Positions 44,036 through 54,766 of a stretch of 64,000 nucleotides of DNA are shown in pieces. The notes beneath the pieces were generated by a model. That model searched no databases and was not told the DNA's origin. It worked only from the letters and a program-made list of their open reading frames with translations. The position numbers and the translations under genes are program-made. The stretch is from Oscheius tipulae (lineage: Eukaryota > Nematoda > Chromadorea > Rhabditida > Rhabditidae): positions 8,828,501 to 8,892,500 of the forward strand of contig JASJZH010000005.1 of the NCBI GenBank assembly GCA_037178975.1, given 5' to 3'. The stretch's first letter is position 1. The number at the start of each line of letters is the position of its first letter.

Positions 44036-46639
44036 TCACATAGACTGAAGCTGCTTCCTGAGTTCGAGAATTTTCTCGCGGTCCTGGGGCGGCAGCATGT
44101 CAATTTCCTCTGCCGTCAGCTTCATAACCTCGACTAGGAGACGCGCATTGTGCTCCTCCTCGGCCGACATCGGCTGTTGTTGCGGCTGAAAATGACGGGA
44201 GTTCGGACTGGATTGATAGAAATAAGGGAAAAGCGCGCGAACTCACAGATCCAGAGCTGGATGACTGTCCGGTAGGCTCTTCTGGATTAGCCATGGTTAG
44301 CGGTCAAAAGTGTTTTCGGGGTCTTGGAACTGTTACTGCGCCTAGGTGTGACGAGAAGACAGCGCGTATGAGAGACATAGCCAGGGACTCGGAACCGTAA
44401 CTGTAGCTCCACATAGGCGCACACCCAGCTTCTAATTACTATCCCAAACATTAGTTTGTTACTACAAAACTTTTGAAACAACTTCGATGTTTGAAAACTT
44501 TCTAAGAGAAACAAACTGCATCCATTAACTGTATATCTCGACTTGCTATGTCAAGACAACCCAATTTGAAAGGAGCTCCCCCTAGTTCAGTTTAGCACTT
44601 CATCTTGTATCCTCTTCTTGTGTAGTCTGATCAGAAAAAAAGAGCTTTCAAATTGATTTAAGCTGTGCACCAAATTTTCTTTCTTTACTAAAGCGTCCCA
44701 TATAAACTTTCAATACGCAGCCAAGCAAAGGAGTGCCGCGCAGCTCAAGTAATCAAATAGCTCTTTTCTCGATCCGCCTATCTCTACCGTCTAAAAGTGC
44801 GATGGCTTCTATGGCGAACTCTGTCTATCTGTTTGTTTGTTCGAGGCCACGGAAAAGAAGCGAGCCAATTATATTGTCCAGAAGTTTTGGGAGTCTTTTG
44901 TTACAACAAAGCGGCGCAGCCGCCAATGTAAACTGAAGGCAAAATGACGACGAAACCGTCGCAGACTTTTTCCACTACTGCTGTCGGTGTCTTCTTTTGT
45001 TGTACTACTGTAGCGGCCATTTAACTGCTACTTTGGTGCAAGAGGCTGAGACCAACTTCACCTTCTTGGCTGGAATTGCCCAGGACCCTACCCAAAGAAA
45101 TTGGATAGCCGCGGATTTTGACTTGTCTGTTTTGTGCGGTTTCTGGCATTAACTCCGGGGCCGTCAACTGCGCGCAAAATCTTGACAAGGTTTCTTACCG
45201 GAATCTGTTTATTTGGTTGGTACCCTCCTACCGGTGGCCCCATGCCCATCAGCGGCGGTCCTCCCATCTTGTTCGGCATGCCGACCATCGGAGGCGGCAT
45301 TCCGAACTGCTGCTGCTGCGAGGGTCCAGCTTGTGTCGGGTATTGCGGTGGAGCTGCATGATGGAAGGGAGTAGCCTGGGTGGGTGTCTCGCGATGGAGC
45401 ATCGCGATCGCGACCTGCGGATCCACGATTCGCATGACAACTTGTGCCTGAAAGATTGAAATGATGAAAACTTGAGAAAGTCACCTGCAGGAGGGCATAC
45501 GCCAACTGCGGATTCTGATAGAGCATCTGTTTTGCCTCATTAGGATTGGTTCGGAGCACATCCTTCATCTGCTTCATCAGTTCGAACATCTTCTCTGGGG
45601 GCAGGGCAGCGACTGAGCGGGAAATAGCCTGAAACCAAGAAGTTTGCATATAAACTACGGTGTTTCGTAGGTAACTACACATCAACATTGGCATGTCATG
45701 TCACAATATAAGAGAACACGTCGGCTCATACAAGGAAATCACAAGAAAGGAGGGGAGCTTTTTGACAGAACGCATGATAGTAACAGACTATTGCCTGTGA
45801 GAACATGGAAAGGTTTACCGGAAAGGCTAGCAGGAGCAAAATAGCGTTAGCATACCCTATATACACCGTAAGTAAGCGAGCATTTTCAATTGAATCTCAA
45901 CAAGGAAAGCTGAAAAAGACAGACCGAAAAACAAATGCCGGTCCCGAGAGACAGCTTGGAAGAGGACAGGGAACGAAAATGACATGTTTCCGGACACCAT
46001 CTGACAAAAGACAAGCGGACAGAGACAGAATGACTTCAAGGCAGGAGAGAGCAAGAGGGTATTGACTGACACAGTATCGATGACAGGTTATTTGAACAGG
46101 TTGACAGACACAAGTTGAGAGCTTTTGCCTGCTTGAAGAGAATACGAGCAACAAACCTCGGGAGCTTTTCCGTCCTCTGGCTCCGGTCCATAGGGACTCT
46201 CCTCCACGTGTCGCTGTGCTCCCATTTCGGCCTGAAAACAATATTTTCCAAGATGAAACACACAACAACCTGTAGCAAAGCAATTTCGTCAGCACTACGC
46301 TCCCCGCCGGCGGCACTGTCCACGCGAAGAGCGCGTCCATTCAGGTCGTATCCATTGAGATTTCGGATGGCCAGCTCGGCTGTCGCCACATCCGGGAATT
46401 CGATAAAGCCATAACCCTTGGGCTTGCCGGTCTCTCGGTCAAAGACCATCTTGATTGACATTACCGGACCAACCTGAAGGTGGGAAATTATATAATTTGG
46501 AAGAAAAAATGCCAACTTTTGAGAAAATCTGACGAATGGCCTCCTCCGGCACCTCGTAGGAAATGTTGCCGACAAAGACAGACCGCTGCGAGCGGTCGGC
46601 AACATTCATCGGGAACTGCTGCTTCTGGTAGTTCATCAT
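44036..46639 (-). CDS. cpf-2: Cleavage stimulation factor 64-kDa subunit (CstF-64)
   Basis: Exons 46639-46517, 46473-46270, 46231-46157, 45628-45485, 45447-45199 and 44185-44036 join in phase to 314 residues. An N-terminal RRM carries RNP2 VFVGNI and RNP1 KGYGFIEF; the hinge follows (ISRSVAALPPEKMFELMKQM; QVVMRIVDPQVAIAMLH), then a Gln/Pro/Gly/Met-rich linker and the C-terminal helical domain (VMKLTAEEIDMLPPQDREKI) that contacts Pcf11. CstF-64 binds GU-rich elements during pre-mRNA cleavage and polyadenylation. The last intron (45198-44186) holds an in-frame exon 44294-44247 that begins with its own ATG and has a donor but no usable acceptor, so it could only act as an alternative first exon giving a 65-residue C-terminal-domain isoform. 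The start follows a TTTCTAG acceptor. Confidence 0.92.
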
Positions 46640-47557
46640 CCTAGAAATTAGGTAAATTGTGATGGGATTTGTAGAGAGAGGAAAAAAAAGATAAAATCGA
46701 TAATGGTCGAAGCTGGAAGCATGTCTAAAGGACTATAAGACATAATACTTTTCCTGACAAGAATGAGAATAAATGATTTAAAGGGATGATTTGCAAAGGT
46801 GAGCCCAGAGCGTAAAAATCTTAGGCTAAGAGTTGGTACTCAACTTATAGCATTTCAGTTTTACCATGATCACTCTGCGCACCAACTCTTAGTCATGTCG
46901 ATACGCAGCTATTGACCAAATCTATCTATGTATAGACGACTGGTTATGAGTTGGTGCGCAGCCATGAACCATTCTGGTAAAGCGGGTAAGCAAAGGGAAA
47001 TCTTGAAAGAAAGGTCCGACTACTGGGCTATGACTGATATATGAGAGCAGACCGGGCCTGGGAAAAGAATGCAGAGTGGCCAGGCTTAAATCATGGAAAA
47101 CGCCCGGAAAAAAAAGCTGCTCAGCGCCTGAACACATGCCCACAAAGAAGTCAACCAAAATGAGAATCTATCTTCAACAATTTCAACCGTAATCCAATAC
47201 GTGGAAAAAAAGAGAAGCAAGGGAACACGAAAGGAGCGAGAAAAGGAAGGCGGCCAACATAAATATATCTATTCGAAAACTGGCTGCGGACGTACGCAAT
47301 TTCGCGTAACATGTGAAAACACTATGAACAAACACCCGCTTAACGATTTGGGGTTCAGGCAAGGAAGGTTGGGGAATGAAACAAATAACTCTGGAGCAAG
47401 AGGCAGATGGAAGCCGATTGCAACAAGATGGCCTATGGAACGAATGTGTTAGACTAGAGCGGACGAAATATCAGCTTTTTGCGAAGACACGCAGGTTACA
47501 CTAGGTTAAAAAAAAACTTGTATTTAGACAACAAACAACATGTTTATTTTATAACAA
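46640..47557. other. Intergenic, no gene seen
   Basis: Lies between the CstF-64 start and the RPL11 stop. Contains one complete GCGCACCAAC palindromic element (46874-46962). A short plus-strand frame 47201-47452 is Lys/Arg-rich without domain features. Confidence 0.5.
46874..46962. repeat. Complete GCGCACCAAC palindromic element
   Basis: Begins CTGCGCACCAACTCTTAGTC followed by GTCGATACGCAGCT and ends ATGAGTTGGTGCGCAG, so its termini are inverted repeats of about 16 bp around a 55-60 bp centre. Confidence 0.8.
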
Positions 47558-48296
47558 TTAACGTCTGCGGTGAACGGAGCGCTTGACCTTGGGCTTGGGA
47601 GGGAGAATAATTCCTGAAAGATGAGTATAAGTTGACTGGGTGGAAAAGCAAGCTTACCATCGTACTTCTGCTGGAACCACTTGACAGACTCGTCACGAAC
47701 AACACGGTGGGATACTCCGACGCGTCCAGGAGTGCGTCTTCTCTTGGCAACACGTCCTCCGGCACGGGCCAGGACGACGTAGAAGTCCATTCCGTAGATT
47801 CCAATTGAGGGATCGTACTTGATTCCCAGGTCGATGTGCTCCTGCAAACGATACGTTTAGGTGACGTGATGTGATTGGAGAGCAATGGATGCAACGAAAA
47901 TGAAGTGCCAAGCCTCACCTGGATTCCGAATCCGAAGTTGCCGGAGGCGGAAAAGTTCTCCTTGTACAACTCGTATTCCTTGACCTTCAGTCCCTTCTCG
48001 AGGATCTCTTCGGCTTTGGGTCCACGGACGGTGCAGTGCACAGCGATCTTCTCATTTCTGCGGATTCCGAACGAGCGAACAGTGTACTTGGCTTTAGAGA
48101 AAACGGGGGTCTGTCCTGTGAGCTGTTCGAGCACCTAGAATACTTGCTATGAAACGCAACAAGGAGAACAATGTACCTTAGCAGCGCGGGTGAGACGATC
48201 TCCAGATTCTCCAACGCAGATATTGAGGCAGAGCTTTTGGATCTTGAGCTCTCTCATCACATTCTTGGCCTTCTTCTCCTTTACTTCGTCAGCCAT
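47558..48296 (-). CDS. rpl-11: 60S ribosomal protein L11 (uL5)
   Basis: Exons 48296-48177, 48134-47919, 47841-47658 and 47613-47558 encode 191 residues. Diagnostic stretches include [39 protein letters not shown] and [15 protein letters not shown]. uL5 sits in the central protuberance of the large subunit and with uL18 (also encoded here, at 51.7 kb) forms the 5S RNP. Divergent to HMG-CoA lyase across a 385-bp promoter. Introns are 42-77 nt. Confidence 0.96.
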
Positions 48297-48681
48297 CTCG
48301 GCAAGTAATACCCTGCAAAGACGAATATCAGAAGGGGAGCAAGAGAAAAAGAAGAAAACGAAGAGAAAGGCTGGAAGAATAGGAAACGGTTCGATTTTTT
48401 CAATCTCAAATCATGAGAATTATGAACGCAAGCATGGCGCGGCTGCATAGCGGCCTTACTTTCAGTCTCGGAGACGAAAAAATAGGAAAAACGGACAAAA
48501 AGTTGCAGAAATGCAGCAAAAATGGAGGAGAAAATTTTAGGATTCGCGGAATGCGTCTCCGGTCAAAGGAAGGTGTACGACTGGGTGTACGGTAGTGCGA
48601 TGGCGCGCGTTTGAATGCGGCAAAATTCGCTTTCCCTTTCTTTTCTCATTTTCACTCATTTGGCTTGTATATTTCACTAAA
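48297..48681. promoter_or_regulatory. Divergent promoter region, rpl-11 / HMG-CoA lyase
   Basis: A 385-bp gap between start codons facing away from each other. It contains an 18-mer (48530-48547) repeated exactly in the rpl-5/RabGGTB divergent promoter, and pyrimidine-rich sequence at 48628-48660. Being a promoter is inferred from gene orientation. Confidence 0.6.
48530..48547 (+). promoter_or_regulatory. 18-mer shared by two ribosomal-protein promoters
   Basis: GAAAATTTTAGGATTCGC, identical to 52938-52955. It lies 234 bp upstream of the rpl-11 start and 134 bp upstream of the HMG-CoA lyase start. Confidence 0.6.
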
Positions 48682-51612
48682 ATGATTTCGCGGAATGCTC
48701 TTCAGCTAGGCAGGTATTCGTTCAGTACACAGGTAAGTCAGTTTATTATAAAAAAATACGATTTGTAACAGGCCAGAGGCTTCAAAGTGGTAGAAGTCGG
48801 GGCAAGAGATGGTTTACAGAACGAAAAAGTGAGTTTAATGCATAGAAAGAGATTTATAGACATTTTCAGACCATTATATCTGTCGAGGACAAGGTCGATT
48901 TGATCAATCGACTGAGCAAGAGCGGTCTCCGGGTAGGAATACTTGCCAAATTGAGCACAGTGTATTTTTCAGATCGTAGAAGCTACCAGTTTCGTTTCCC
49001 CAAAATGGGTTCCTCAGATGGCCGACCACGACGAGGTTATAAAGCTGATTGATAAACGCCCGAATGTCTCCTACCCAGTTTTGGTGCCAAATTTGGCTGG
49101 ACTTCAGAATGTGGTAGGTCCAGCCAAAAGCAGTAATTAATTTTTTTAGCTGAAAAATGGTCATGTCAAAGAGATCGCCGTGTTTGGAGCTGCCTCCAAC
49201 TCATTCTCGAGGTTTGGTTGATAGCCCAATTGATACGAGGATTTAGGAAAAATGTGAACGCCTCCATTGACGAGAGTCTGGCAAAGCTAAAGGAGGTTAC
49301 AAAGGAGGCTTTGAAGCATGATCTGGCTGTTAGGGGGTTAGTTCAATTAGAAATTGTTTTCAATTAGAGGCGGGGAACTGTACGTGATCGTTTTGACCGG
49401 ACAGTCAAAAGTCTGAATCTTAGGTACCGGCTGGCAGCTAGCTTGACAAACATATAGCTAGAACATGTCCAACCAGACTAGAACTCCAACGTAGGAAGAA
49501 ACAACAGTCAAGGCAATGAAATGTCAGGAACACAAAGTCACAGCCTGTCTTCGGATCATATATCTTCTTCCTGTTGGAGTAATTCAGGGATGGCAAAAAA
49601 AAATATTCGCTACGGCCAGGTTTGGCCAAGCCACCCTCTGCGAGCGAGCGTGGCTTGGCCAAACCTGGCCGTTTTACAAGTCTGCCCTTGCCAGCCAGGC
49701 CAGACTTGTAAACAGCGCGCGCCGATGGTCAGCAGCTTGGTTGGCCTGGCTGGCTAGGTTTGTGATCTCTGCATTATGCATGTCACCAGGTCGAGCCGGA
49801 ATTTCGGGTCTGGATCAGGCTCAAATTGTTTTTTTTTTCAACTTTTTCGACGTGGTACCGAAGCACATAAGTAGACTGACAAGACTTGTGAGTCTCTAAA
49901 ACTCTAAAATTGTCGTTTCGAGAAAACTTGTATTCGTCGCTTGTAAAAAACTTGTAAATTTGGATTACCACGCGATTGAAAAATTCTTCTACTCCAACTT
50001 CAGTGCCAGGCCTGGATGCAGGCCAAAATAATGGGCCAGGCCCGTTCTGTTGCCATGCCTAGGGTACATTGATACTCCAAAACGAGGGGACCAAACAGAG
50101 TAAAGCATAGTTCGATGAAAGGTTACAGGCAGTGAGTTGAAACGAGCATGCAGCGTGAATCCCAGGGGCACTAGAAAGAGGTAGCAAGGGCAGTATCACC
50201 GACGCAGTCGAATAGATATCAAGACAAAGATTCTACAGCCCAAGAGTCAGAATACAGGATTGAGAGATAGACAGAAGAGCAAGAACAAAACTTTAGTTCG
50301 AACTCCCAAACTGTTCTTCCTTCATACAACTATGCTCGATCGGATTCCCACAAGATTACGATCTACGGCAAACTGTGATTCCCAGTCAGAATTAAACAGA
50401 CCATCTAATTGGCCTCGTATTTAACTAACAGATATGGTTACGGAAATTGACAAAATGAAAGAAGTTTAAGCCTTTTGGAGGTCAAAGCACGATCGCGTGG
50501 AAGAAAGAAGCACGAATCTGAAAGAATGAATCATCATTTCAGCTATGTCTCCTGCGTTATTGGCTGCCCCTACGAGGGAAAAATCAGCAGCAAGGAGGTT
50601 GCCCGAGTCACTGAGGCTCTTCTCGAGGCTGGATGCTACGAAGGTATGCATAAAAATATAAAAACCTGGTAATACTTCGGCAGGCAACACGCATCATTCG
50701 AATTTTTTCGCGCGCAATTTCGTTTTTTGGCGCGGATTCAATTTTTCTTTTATTTTTTCAAGCTTTTCCCAGTTTTATCGCTTATTTCTGCTATTTTTCC
50801 GTATTTGTCTCTTTTTATCCTTCTTTTGTCCTCAACAAATGGTCTGCTATGCATCTAGAAAGATAAATGAAGTAGCTACAGCCCGTTTTGAAACCCTTTT
50901 TTCGTATTTACAGACAATTCAAGAAGAGTGACGCGTTGTTTTGAAACGTTGTTTTACGGATAAACGGCAGAAATGACCGGCAATATACGGAAAAATAGCA
51001 GAAATGAGCTATAAAACTGGGAAAAGCTTGAAAAAATAAAAAAGAACTTGAATCCGCGCCAAAAAGCGAAATTGCGCGCGAAAAAATTCGAATGATGCGT
51101 GTTGCCTGCCGAAGTATTACCAAAAACCTTTATCTTCTAGTCTCCCTCGGCGACACCATTGGTGTCGGCTCTGTTGGCTCAGTTTCGTCAATGCTCGACG
51201 CCGTTCTGAGCGTAGCCCCTCCTAACCAGCTTGCTGTACATTTTCACGATACTTATGGCCAGGCTCTGACCAATGTTTTGGTCGCTATCGAGGTATTCCC
51301 AAAGATTCGACTCAAAACAGCATTTCTAAGAAAGGAATCCGTGTTGCTGACTCCTCAATAGCTGGACTAGGAGGCTGCCCCTATGCCAAAGGTGCTACGG
51401 GAAATGTGGCTACGGAAGACCTGGTCTACATGCTGCACGATATGGGCTTCCAAACAGTATGAAACTTTAAAAAAAAAAACGCTGTAAAATGGTTTCAGGG
51501 TATCAATCTGGACAACCTGGTGGACATTTCGGACTGGATTTGTACAAAGATGGACAGGAAGAATAACTCGCGGGTATCGAATGCTATCCTCTCGAAGAGG
51601 AAGAGCAAGTAG
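48682..51612 (+). CDS. Hydroxymethylglutaryl-CoA lyase
   Basis: Exons 48682-48732, 48772-48828, 48870-48932, 48973-49110, 49150-49211, 49247-49336, 50543-50643, 51141-51292, 51331-51456 and 51499-51612 give 317 residues. Catalytic stretches of the family are present: [55 protein letters not shown] and the active-site loop [18 protein letters not shown]. The enzyme splits HMG-CoA to acetoacetate and acetyl-CoA in leucine breakdown and ketogenesis. The basic N-terminus [14 protein letters not shown] looks like a mitochondrial presequence; there is no C-terminal peroxisomal signal. Introns are 35-44 nt except 49337-50542, which holds perfect palindromes, and 50644-51140, which holds a 454-bp foldback transposon. 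Confidence 0.95.
49612..49712. repeat. Two perfect palindromes in an HMG-CoA lyase intron
   Basis: Arms 49612-49633 and 49651-49672 are perfect 22-bp reverse complements (ACGGCCAGGTTTGGCCAAGC core) around 17 nt. Directly after, TTTACAAGTCTG (49673-49684) pairs perfectly with CAGACTTGTAAA (49701-49712). Related GGCCAGGCC words occur near 13585, 39030, 50005 and 50035. Confidence 0.85.
50668..51121. mobile_element. Foldback (MITE-like) element with 8-bp target duplication
   Basis: A 454-bp element starting GGTAATACTTCGGCAGGCAA and ending in its reverse complement. The inverted arms are about 130 bp each and nearly identical (few mismatches, GCGCGCAATTTCG and AAGCTTTTCCCAGTTTTAT included). It is flanked on both sides by AAAAACCT (50660-50667 and 51122-51129), a likely target-site duplication; 8 bp is typical of hAT elements. 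It contains no coding sequence and sits inside intron 50644-51140, which without it would be about 35 nt. Confidence 0.88.
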
Positions 51613-51738
51613 ATAGAGATGTAGATAAAGTTTTAAAGCTGTCATCCCTTTCAAAAGTGAACACCGTTTTACGACACCCGGGATTCTTTATGGATTAACA
51701 AAGTGTCAATCATAACAAACAATTTATTTATCAACAAT

Positions 51739-52793
51739 TCAAGACTCGGCTTGGGCCTTAGCTTGGAGCAGGGCTTCTTTCTTGTCTGCGACGCGCTTCT
51801 TTCTCTCGTCGTAAGTGAGCGCCTTAGCAGTGTACCTCTTTCCTTTCTTGGCCTCCTTCTTAGCGGCGGCGTCAGGATTGGAGCGAATGGCGGCGTGAGC
51901 CTTCTTGTACATCTGAACCAAGTCCATGAACTTCAAGAAAGGAATAACTACGAACCTCTTCGACTCCCTCAGCGCTGATATTGTTGGAAAGGAACTTGGA
52001 GAACTGGCGTTTGAAGGCATCATCATCCTCCTCCTTGAGGTGCTTCATGTATTCGGAGACGTGTTTTCCAAAGATGCGGTCACGGTGAGCCTCGGCGTTG
52101 TACTCCTTGGCCTCAGTGTCGTATCCGAAGAAACGGTTCTCACTGAAAAAAATAAGTTATAACAAAGATGCATGAGAAAGACGAACCTGTGGGGAACGTC
52201 AACTCCTCCGTCAGCGGCTCCCTTCATGACGGCGAAGACCTTGCATCCGGTGGTGGTGCGGGCAAGTCCGACGTCGAGGACAGCCTTGAAAGGAGCGCGG
52301 TCTCCCTCCTGCTCGACATTGTAGAACTCTCCGTTGACCTAACAATAGACTTTGCTGGGAAACAGAAATTAAGACGTACCTCAACCTGTCCAGCGTAAGT
52401 GGAATCGAGATTGAGCTTCTTCAAGTGACGACGAGCCAACAGGAGTCCAGTGGCGTAGGCGGCAGCGTAGTTGGTGAGTCCAACCTTGATGCCGTAACGG
52501 GGAAGCTCATGGGCATAAGCGGATGTGACGACGATGTCTCCCTCAAGTCTAGAGTAGGCAATCTGCAAAATTTTAATATAAAAAAAGCTGTAAATCGAAC
52601 AAACCTGGGCGATGATGTCCTTGTTGGTGAAGCGGACGATGAGACGGTACTTGGGGGTGTTGTACTTGTTCTTGTCCTGTACAGTGAGGCGCTTTCTGGC
52701 GTAGTAGTCGGTCTTTCCCTGACGTCTACGCTTCAGCTTAACTTGGTAGCGCTTGAAGTAAGCTTTGTTCTTGACGACTTTGACAAGCGCCAT
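51739..52793 (-). CDS. rpl-5: 60S ribosomal protein L5 (uL18)
   Basis: Exons 52793-52605, 52562-52380, 52338-52187, 52142-51956 and 51912-51739 encode 294 residues, the usual eukaryotic length. Diagnostic stretches: [46 protein letters not shown] and the basic C-terminus ([17 protein letters not shown]). uL18 binds 5S rRNA together with uL5, whose gene lies 3.4 kb away. Divergent to RabGGTB across 308 bp. Confidence 0.96.
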
Positions 52794-53101
52794 GTTACCC
52801 TACAAAATATCGAATAAAAATACGTATTTTTGAAAGAGAAATGAGTTTACATGGTAAGGAATCGTTAGCCCAACAAATTTGAGCAGAAATTTGCAGAAAA
52901 AATTGACAAAAATGACGAGGAAAACAGAAAAGAGACGGAAAATTTTAGGATTCGCAAGGTCTGTTTCGCGGCTGCTCGACCCCAGCAGCCAGATCGTGAC
53001 GGGACCTGGTCAAATTACGGTCGCCTCAAATTTTGCGGTCAATTCGAACATTTCAAAATCCCCTTTTTCCACTTCTTCCACAGCAAAGTATCTTCCAAAA
53101 A
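52794..53101. promoter_or_regulatory. Divergent promoter region, rpl-5 / RabGGTB
   Basis: 308 bp between divergent start codons. Carries the exact 18-mer GAAAATTTTAGGATTCGC at 52938-52955, 145 bp upstream of the rpl-5 start and 146 bp upstream of the RabGGTB start. Confidence 0.6.
52938..52955 (+). promoter_or_regulatory. 18-mer shared by two ribosomal-protein promoters
   Basis: Identical to 48530-48547 in sequence and in orientation relative to the flanking genes. Confidence 0.6.
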
Positions 53102-54703
53102 ATGGTGAGTTTTCCCTCATTTACCATTAAATTTCACACAGTCATTCGCCGGATTGCTCGACTTCATGCGAAAAGATGTCAGTCTCAAGAGCGACGCGCC
53201 GAAACAACTCCTACGCGACAGTCACTTCGATTTTATCCGGAAATATCAGGAAAAGACTGATTCTTATGTAGGTTTCCCAGCATCTATCGTCAAACCAGTT
53301 TCAGGAATACATAATGAGCGAATCTCTAAGAGTAAGTGGCATGTTCTGGTGCGTTACAGCCATGGACTTGCTGGGAAAAGTGTGTATTTTGTATTTTCAG
53401 TCTAAAAAATGAATTTTAGCTCGAAGAGATGCCCAAAGAAGCAATAGTGGACTATGTAAAATCGTGTCAAAACAGTGACGGTGGCTTCGCTCCCTCTCCC
53501 GAACACAGCAGTCATCTTCTTCATACTCTCAGTGCCATCCAGGTGCTTTTTTCCTCAATTTTTGTGTGCAAATCTCCCTAGATCCTAATAACGTTCGAAG
53601 CTCTCAGAGGAATCGACAAGAACAAGGTTATTACCTTCGTTAAACAGCTCCAGAATCCGGATGGAAGTTTTCATGGTGATGAATCAGGTTTGAGAAGCGA
53701 TTGATTCCACATTACACAATTTTTAGACGAAGTTGACACCAGATTTTCGTTCTGCGCACTCGCGACCCTGTACCTACTGGATGCTCTGGATCAGTGCGAT
53801 GTGAACGGAGCGATAGACTTTGTCCTGAGGTGCTACAACTTTGACGGTGGATTCGGGACGAGACCTGGGTCGGAGAGTCATTCCGGGCAGGTTTTTTGCT
53901 GTGTCGGGGCCTTGGCCATTGCCGGACAGCTGGATTCCATTGACAGAGATCGGACAGCCGAGTGGCTCGTCCAGAGGCAGTGTGAGAGCGGAGGCTTGAA
54001 TGGTAACTTTGTCTAAACTTCCTCGGAAACCGTAAAATTCAGGTCGCCCCGAAAAACTCCCAGATGTATGCTATTCCTGGTGGGTCATGTCCTCTTTGGG
54101 CACCCTGAAACGACTAAACTGGCTGGATGAGGTAAGCTGATACTTTCTTTATATCTGAGGCTAAGGTCCTGAGCACTAGAAAAAGCGAGTAGGACTGAAA
54201 AGAACAGATTCACCCGTCATGAGGGACTTTGGTACCGTACAGCCTTGTAAATCGCTTAACGTTAATGTGAGAGCGGTCTCATTTTGAGTCAGATCAGTCT
54301 CGGAACCAGGCTAATAGACCGACAGAGCCGTGTCATTTTTCCTCTCGATGTAAATCCGCAATGACTACGTCATTTGACCAGATTCAACTTTTTTTTTGAC
54401 CCTAAAAATGCTGATTTTCACCCCGAGAGCTATGAATAATTTCTTAGCCGAATTTTTTTCAGCAAGCCCTCGTGAACTTCATCTACGCATGTCAGGACAC
54501 CGAGACTGGCGGATTCGCAGATCGTCCCGGCGATTATGTAGGTCCCTTTTCATTCTTTATTTGACATTCCATTTCAGCCCGACCCCTTCCACACCGTCTT
54601 CGGTCTCGCGGCTCTTTCTCTCTTCAAACGCGACAGCATCGAACCCGTGGACGCCGTCTTCTGTATGACCAAGCGGCGATTAGGCGACAAGTCACTCTGC
54701 TGA
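53102..54703 (+). CDS. Rab geranylgeranyltransferase beta subunit
   Basis: Exons 53102-53104, 53142-53267, 53305-53379, 53420-53542, 53582-53687, 53727-54002, 54043-54131, 54463-54537 and 54578-54703 give 332 residues, matching the family length. Prenyltransferase repeats with [28 protein letters not shown] motifs are present, as are the zinc-ligand contexts DVCYSWWV and DPFHTVFGL. The enzyme adds geranylgeranyl groups to Rab C-termini as a heterodimer with RGGTA. The first coding exon contains only the ATG; the next base is a GTGAGT donor. The gene ends 63 bp from the stop codon of PEX12 on the other strand. Intron 54132-54462 is repeat-expanded. Confidence 0.94.
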
Positions 54704-54766
54704 CGGTATCCAATTTACGTGTACATTGACCTGTGATATGTTGTTTTGTATAAAAAATCTTCATTT

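Noticed and set aside
44247-44294. Treating this as an internal CstF-64 exon
   Set aside because: All three frames upstream are closed or lack an acceptor; direct splicing of 45199 to 44185 is in phase and complete.
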